This document shows, piece by piece, positions 59,708 through 64,000 of a stretch of 64,000 bases of DNA. Location of the stretch: the NCBI RefSeq assembly GCF_030268965.1, contig NZ_BSSE01000001.1:62001-126000 (forward strand), given 5' to 3'. The position numbers were made by a program, and so were the translations under genes. The notes under the pieces were generated by a model that saw nothing but the letters and a program-made list of their open reading frames with translations, was not told where the DNA came from and did no database searches. Source of the stretch: Microtetraspora sp. NBRC 16547 (lineage in GTDB: Bacteria > Actinomycetota > Actinomycetes > Streptosporangiales > Streptosporangiaceae). Position 1 is the stretch's first letter; every line of letters begins with the position of its first letter.

Positions 59708-61063
59708 TCAACTCCTTAGGGCGGCGAGGGCCTCGTCCCGCACGGCCGCCATCTTCTGCTCGTCGGCCGCCTCGGCGTTCAGGCGCAGCAGCGGCTCGGT
59801 GTTGGACGGGCGCAGGTTGAACCACCAGTCCCGGCCGCTCACCGTGAGGCCGTCCAACTCGTCGAAGGTAACACCCTCGCGACCCGCGAAAGCCCCCCGC
59901 ACCGTCTCCAGGGCGGCCGCCTGGTCCGCGACCGTGCTGTTGATCTCGCCGGACGCGGCGTAACGGGAGTATCGCTCCAGGACCTCCGACAGCGGCCGGT
60001 CCTGGCCGCCGAGCGCGGCGAGCACGTGCAGCGCGGCGAGCATGCCCGAGTCGGCGAACCAGAAGTCGCGGAAGTAGTAGTGCGCGGAGTGCTCCCCGCC
60101 GAAGACCGCGCCCGTGCGGGCCATCTCCGCCTTGATGAACGAGTGACCGACGCGGGTGCGGACCGGGACGCCGCCGTGCTCGCGCACGATCTCCGGAACG
60201 CCCTTGGAGGTGATCAGGTTGTGGATGATCGTGGCGCCCGGGTGCCTGGCCAGCTCCCGTACGGCGACGAGCGCGGTGATCGTGGACGGGGAGACGGACT
60301 CGCCCCGCTCGTCGATCACCCAGCACCGGTCGGCGTCGCCGTCGAACGCGATGCCGATGTCGGCGTCCTGCTCGACGACGGCCTTCTGCAGGTCGACCAG
60401 GTTGGCCGGCTCGATCGGGTTGGCCTCGTGGTTGGGGAAGCTCCCGTCGAGCTCGAAGTAGAGCGGGGTCAGGTCGATGGGCAGGCCGTGGAACACCTCG
60501 GGGACCGTGTAGCCCCCCATGCCGTTGCCCGCGTCGACCACCACCTTGAGCGGCCGGATGCCGGAGAGGTCCACGAGCGTCTTGAGGTGGGCGGCGTATC
60601 CGGCGAGCAGATCCCGCCCGGTGACGGTGCCCGCCCCGGGCGATCCGCCGGTCCTCGCCTCCAGCAGCTCGGCGGCGCGGTCGCGGATCTCGGTGAGGCC
60701 GGTCTCGCTCCCGATCGGCACCGCGCCGGCGCGGCACATCTTCATGCCGTTGTATTCGGCCGGGTTGTGGCTGGCGGTGAACATCACACCGGGCAGGCCG
60801 AGGCTGCCGCTGGCGTAGTAGAGCATGTCCGTCGAGCCGAGGCCCGCGTTCACCACGTCGGCCCCGCGCGAGATCGCGCCGCGCGCGAAGGCGGCGGCCA
60901 GCGGGACCGACGACTCCCGCATGTCGTACGCGATCACCAGGGACCGCGCCCCCGTCACCTCGGCGAAGGCCGCCCCGACCGCCTCAGCGGTCCGCTCGTC
61001 GAGCTCCTGCGGCACGACGCCGCGGACGTCGTACGCCTTGAAGATCCTGGTGAGGTCGCCCAC
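59708..61063 (-). CDS. manB: Phosphomannomutase/phosphoglucomutase
   Basis: The 451-residue alpha-D-phosphohexomutase has the phosphoserine loop FTASHNPAEYNGMK near 97, the metal loop AFDGDADRCWVIDERGE near 240, the sugar loop GGEHSAHYYFRDF near 318 and the phosphate loop LRPSNTEPLLRLN near 420. It interconverts mannose-6-P and mannose-1-P for GDP-mannose, lipoglycans and glycoproteins. Context (DUF3499, Trm112, SIS isomerase) matches manB Rv3257c. Confidence 0.95.
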   Translation of the reverse strand: MGDLTRIFKAYDVRGVVPQELDERTAEAVGAAFAEVTGARSLVIAYDMRESSVPLAAAFARGAISRGADVVNAGLGSTDMLYYASGSLGLPGVMFTASHNPAEYNGMKMCRAGAVPIGSETGLTEIRDRAAELLEARTGGSPGAGTVTGRDLLAGYAAHLKTLVDLSGIRPLKVVVDAGNGMGGYTVPEVFHGLPIDLTPLYFELDGSFPNHEANPIEPANLVDLQKAVVEQDADIGIAFDGDADRCWVIDERGESVSPSTITALVAVRELARHPGATIIHNLITSKGVPEIVREHGGVPVRTRVGHSFIKAEMARTGAVFGGEHSAHYYFRDFWFADSGMLAALHVLAALGGQDRPLSEVLERYSRYAASGEINSTVADQAAALETVRGAFAGREGVTFDELDGLTVSGRDWWFNLRPSNTEPLLRLNAEAADEQKMAAVRDEALAALRS

Positions 61064-61153
61064 CGCAGCCCCCCGCTCGTTTCGTATGCCGGGCCCGAGC
61101 CTACAAGGCGCCGCCGACAGGACGCGTGTGATCCACTGCCGGCCGCGCCACCG

Positions 61154-61519
61154 TCACCGCTCGCGATTGGGCTGCGCGGACTTGAGGACTCGGAGGTGGC
61201 CGCGACGGCCGACCTCGACGGCCTGGCCGATGGGTTCGCCCGCGGCGGGCGCGGGACGGGCGGCCTCGCGAACCGCGTTGGCGAGCGCCTCGAGATCGTC
61301 CCCGCTCGGGGAGCCGGGCTCGGACGGGAGCCGCACGACCTCCCACCCCCGGGGGGCGGTGAGCCGTTCCGCGTGCTCGGCGCACAGGTCGTAGCAGTGC
61401 GGCTCGACGTACGTCGCGAGAGGGCCGAGAACCGCGGTCGAGTCGGCGTAGACATACGTGAGTGTGAAGACGGCAGGCTGCCTGCAGGCGGTACGGGAAC
61501 AGCTGCGGACGGGGCTCAC
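61154..61519 (-). CDS. DUF3499 family protein
   Basis: A 121-residue protein with four conserved cysteines in CSRTACRQPAVFTLTYVYAD and HCYDLCAEHAERLTAPRGWE, which suggest a zinc site. The family is actinobacterial and sits upstream of manB (Rv3258c in M. tuberculosis). Function unknown. GTG at 61519 opens MSPVRSCSRTAC. Confidence 0.9.
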   Translation of the reverse strand: MSPVRSCSRTACRQPAVFTLTYVYADSTAVLGPLATYVEPHCYDLCAEHAERLTAPRGWEVVRLPSEPGSPSGDDLEALANAVREAARPAPAAGEPIGQAVEVGRRGHLRVLKSAQPNRER

Positions 61520-61645
61520 GGAGGGACCGTATCCGGTCCGCGTTCACATTGCCACCACCCCGCCACTCTTAACGAGCGTGTCGCCACAATCCGGACACCG
61601 CCTCGCCCTCCCTACGGCTCGCTCCCGCTCCTTTAAGCTGGCCGC

Positions 61646-62104
61646 GTGAGCGAGCGAAGCGGAGATTCCCGGCGGCGGGTGCGGCGGCGCGACCGGCACG
61701 GTCGCGGGATGCGCGGTCCACTGGCGCCGTCGCATGTCCCGATCGCGAAGTCGCGCGGCGAACGCTTCGACGATCTGGTCCTCGACGCGGTGGACCGGCT
61801 CAAGCCTCGATGGGGCAGGCAGCTCGCGACGGTGGAGTTCGCGGTGGAGGAGGTGCCGCTGCCGAACGAGCTGATCGACGGCCCGGCGCGGCTCGACACC
61901 GACCCGATCCCCTTCGGCAGGGCGGAGTCGGCGGCGGGCTCGGATCCCGCGGTCGTGGTCGTCTACCGCCGCCCCCTGGAGGCCAGGGCGCGCGACCGTG
62001 ACCAGCTGGGCGCGATGGTGAGCGACGTCGTGGTGGAGCAGGTCGCCAGCCTGCTCGGCCTCACTCCGGAGACGATCGACCCCGGCTACGACGACCGGCA
62101 CTGA
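61646..62104 (+). CDS. Zincin-like metallopeptidase family protein, active site missing
   Basis: The 152-residue protein matches the Rv3259 family, which is divergent from DUF3499 in many actinobacteria. It shows FDDLVLDAVDRLKPRW and VEFAVEEVP, typical of minimal zincin-fold proteins. Where catalytic relatives have HExxH, this one reads VSDVVVEQVASLLGL, so no zinc ligands are seen and it is probably not a protease. GTG at 61646 lies in the repeat GTGAGCGAGCGAAGCGGAG, the opening VSERSG matching two mini-ORFs of this window; a later start near residue 22 is possible. Confidence 0.82.
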   Translation: MSERSGDSRRRVRRRDRHGRGMRGPLAPSHVPIAKSRGERFDDLVLDAVDRLKPRWGRQLATVEFAVEEVPLPNELIDGPARLDTDPIPFGRAESAAGSDPAVVVVYRRPLEARARDRDQLGAMVSDVVVEQVASLLGLTPETIDPGYDDRH

Positions 62105-62167
62105 CCGGCACTGACCGGCGGACCCTGACCGGCGGACCCCGACCGGCTCCGGGCTACTGGCTACGGG

Positions 62168-63637
62168 CTACGGCAGGACGACGCCGGGCCATTCCACGGT
62201 GGCCGGCACGATCGCCCACGTCCTGGCCAGCGCGAGTGGCTGCGCGGTGAGCAGCACGCCCTGGCCGGTCTCCTCGCTCAGCACGCGCGCGCCGTACACC
62301 GGACCGGATCCGGGGGCCGGAACGATGTGGACGGCGAAGCCGGAACCCGCGCCGGGAGGCGGGGTGAGCTTGATCTCCTTGCTCCGGGCCGCGGGCAGCG
62401 TCACCTCGACCGGCGCGGTCGGGGCGCCGTGCTGGGGCAGGAGCTGGATCCGCACCGTCGCCGCGGTGAAGGGCGCGGACAGCACCAGGCGGGACTCCTG
62501 CTTGCCGCCTCCCCTCCCGGGTCTCTTGCCGGGACCGCCGTCGGCCACCACGCTGCCGAGGTCGATCGGCGCCGCGCCCGCGGTGAAGGCCACGTCCTGC
62601 ATGGACCCCGTCCCCGTCATCTTCATGCCGGCGACGATGGGCTCGTCCGAGGTCAGGACCAGGGCGCCGGGCTGCCCACCGACGCCGGTGGTCAGGTCGA
62701 GCGTGGTCGTGGAACCGGCGGGAACCTCCACGGACTCCTTGTTCTTCAGCGCGTAGGAGCCGTCCTTCAGCACCGCCTTCACCTGCACGACCGTGTCCCG
62801 CTCGCCAGGTGCGGCGACGTACAGCTCGCGCTGGCCGGCGAGTCCCGGGATGCCGGGCACCACCACCCGGGTGGACGGCGGCGCGGCGATGGGGAGCCAG
62901 TCCACTCCCTTGCCCTCGCCCAGGGACTCCCTGATCGCGGCGGCCACCCGGCCGCCGCTGGTCGTCACCTGCACGGCCATCACCAGGGGCGACGGCGCCA
63001 GGTCCCGCAGCTTGACCTCGCGGTACTCGCCGGGTTTGACGACCAGCCCGTTGCCGCGGTCGGAGAGCACCGGCCCCTCGCCCGCGTAGATCATGACGGC
63101 GACGTCAGCCGGGGCCGCGTCGGAGTTGGCGAGGTGGAGGGTGACGTCGGCGGCGGCGGGTCCCGGGCCGATGAACCAGGCCTCCGCGCCGGGCTCGACG
63201 CAGCGCACGCCGGACAGCCCGCGCTGGGCGCCCGATGTGACCTGGGTGGTCTGCGCCGCCTCCAGGCCCGCCGCCATCGCGCCCATCCCGTCGACTGTGA
63301 CCGGGCGGGTGCGCACCGGCACGTTCTGCCGCCACAGCGCGCCCACCTTGTCGAGCGTGGCCAGCGGCTTGCCGCCCTTCATCGGGGCGACCGTGGCGGC
63401 CCCGCCGTCGTTCCCGCTCGGCGTGCCCTGCCCGCCCAGGGGTGTGACCGCGGTCATGCGGCCGCCGCCGGGGTCGGGGCAGACCATGGACACGGACTCC
63501 ACCGCGACCTTGACCTGCTGGGCCGCTTTCTCCGGGACGGGCGCGGGACGGCTGACGAAGGCCACGCCGTACAGCGCCCCGAGGGCGACCAGCACCAGGG
63601 CGAGCAGCCCGAAGCGGTTCTCGATCAGGCCCTTCAT
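62168..63637 (-). CDS. DUF5719 family secreted or membrane-anchored protein
   Basis: The 489-residue protein has an N-terminal signal anchor (MKGLIENRFGLLALVLVALG, about 8-28) and a long beta-rich outside part with repeated Ala/Val-rich strands. Marks of the actinobacterial DUF5719 family are VSMVCPDPGG near 50 and VKPGEYREVKLRDLAPSPLV near 215. Two cysteines (in MVCPD and VRCVEPG) could form a disulfide. ATG 63637 overlaps the upstream gene's stop by ATGA. A role in surface glycan or cell wall is guessed only from the linked glycosyltransferase-like gene. Confidence 0.82.
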   Translation of the reverse strand: MKGLIENRFGLLALVLVALGALYGVAFVSRPAPVPEKAAQQVKVAVESVSMVCPDPGGGRMTAVTPLGGQGTPSGNDGGAATVAPMKGGKPLATLDKVGALWRQNVPVRTRPVTVDGMGAMAAGLEAAQTTQVTSGAQRGLSGVRCVEPGAEAWFIGPGPAAADVTLHLANSDAAPADVAVMIYAGEGPVLSDRGNGLVVKPGEYREVKLRDLAPSPLVMAVQVTTSGGRVAAAIRESLGEGKGVDWLPIAAPPSTRVVVPGIPGLAGQRELYVAAPGERDTVVQVKAVLKDGSYALKNKESVEVPAGSTTTLDLTTGVGGQPGALVLTSDEPIVAGMKMTGTGSMQDVAFTAGAAPIDLGSVVADGGPGKRPGRGGGKQESRLVLSAPFTAATVRIQLLPQHGAPTAPVEVTLPAARSKEIKLTPPPGAGSGFAVHIVPAPGSGPVYGARVLSEETGQGVLLTAQPLALARTWAIVPATVEWPGVVLP

Positions 63638-64000
63638 GCCGGCACCTGCTCCTCGGGGTTCCTCGAACGCCTCCGGGAGGGCCGGGTCGGCTCCGGGGCG
63701 TCGCCGTAGTCTTCCACCTGCTCGGCCGTACGAGCGCCGGGCGAGGCCAGGACCAGCACGAGCGCGACGAGCGCCGCCTGCACCCACAGCCAGGTGCGGT
63801 GCAAGGTCTCGCCACCCGAACCGGGCGGGGGCACCGTGACGGTCCCCGCCACCCGCCACAGCCCGCCGGTCGGCGAGAGACTCACCCGTTCCAGTGCTGG
63901 TTCGGAGTCCAGCGCGCGCTGCAACGCCGTATCGACGGGCCCGGGCACGGTGACGAACTGGATGCCCTGGGCGGCCAGGGTCTGGACGTCGGCGCCGCCC
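63634..64000 (-). CDS. C-terminal end of a glycosyltransferase-like membrane protein (partial)
   Basis: Only the last 121 codons lie in the window. They encode a soluble part (DVQTLAAQGIQFVTVPGP, then LQRALDSEPALERVSLSPTG), one membrane segment (about 30-50 residues before the end of the ORF) and a charged tail. In actinomycetes the gene before DUF5719 usually encodes a large family 2 glycosyltransferase with membrane segments, and this fragment fits its end; the catalytic domain is outside the window, so the call depends on context. Confidence 0.55.
   Translation of the reverse strand, partial: GGADVQTLAAQGIQFVTVPGPVDTALQRALDSEPALERVSLSPTGGLWRVAGTVTVPPPGSGGETLHRTWLWVQAALVALVLVLASPGARTAEQVEDYGDAPEPTRPSRRRSRNPEEQVPA

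Overview
The window is about 70% GC, uses GTG and TTG starts freely, and packs genes with many 4-base ATGA, GTGA or TTGA overlaps. The gene content (mtrA-mtrB-lpqB, whole-genome actinobacterial families such as DUF3499 and Rv3235-like, a DasR-type regulator with its operator, a 1,650-residue NAD-glutamate dehydrogenase) points to a filamentous actinomycete, most likely a member of the Streptosporangiaceae or a near relative. The genus assignment is inference; the phylum is secure.

Layout. (1) 1-5.6 kb: a penicillin-binding lipoprotein, smpB, ftsX, ftsE, prfB, which is the usual actinobacterial ribosome-rescue and division block. (2) 5.6-12.6 kb: a giant NAD-glutamate dehydrogenase and a Tat-exported flavin oxidoreductase. 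(3) 12.65-14.6 kb: an unstable island with two gene remnants fused end to end, an orphan ATPase/nuclease-fold gene and a perfect AT-rich inverted repeat. (4) 14.6-20.1 kb: acetoacetyl-CoA synthetase, then a beta-lactamase-like serine hydrolase and LysR regulator divergent from a penicillin-binding protein. (5) 20.1-24.1 kb: three HAD hydrolases, DUF6912, and a GH3 N-acetylhexosaminidase lipoprotein. (6) 24.2-30.5 kb: a complete GlcNAc-type PTS (EI, HPr, EIIA, EIIB, EIIC) with a SIS enzyme and DasR, sharing one perfect operator palindrome. (7) 30.7-43.2 kb: secA, hpf, comF, lpqB-mtrB-mtrA, a NarL regulator and a YcaQ-type glycosylase. (8) 43.6-51.6 kb: the cluster that corresponds to M. tuberculosis Rv3689-Rv3695 (membrane protein, DUF4129, DUF4350, MoxR, DUF58, SpoIIM-like, RDD). 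(9) 51.7-54.5 kb: two different S-adenosylhomocysteine hydrolases in tandem. (10) 54.6-58.3 kb: MerR, a MITE-like element, a DesK/NarL two-component pair and a cation exporter. (11) 58.3-64 kb: SIS isomerase, Trm112, phosphomannomutase, DUF3499, degenerate metallopeptidase, DUF5719 and the end of a glycosyltransferase-like gene.

How it fits together. Much of the window is the conserved actinobacterial envelope, division and sugar-phosphate core: MtrAB-LpqB signalling, SecA export, FtsEX, mannose-phosphate supply, and GlcNAc recovery in which the exported hexosaminidase could feed the DasR-controlled PTS. The accessory signals are mostly small: dispersed repeats at convergent gene ends, short start-codon-bearing repeats that form mini-ORFs bridging neighbouring genes, a MITE-like element, a structured hpf leader and the ATPase island. 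No CRISPR array, rRNA, tRNA, phage or intact insertion sequence was seen. The best candidates for something undescribed are the SERSERT-type mini-ORFs, the ATPase island with its inverted repeat, and the paired SAH hydrolases.
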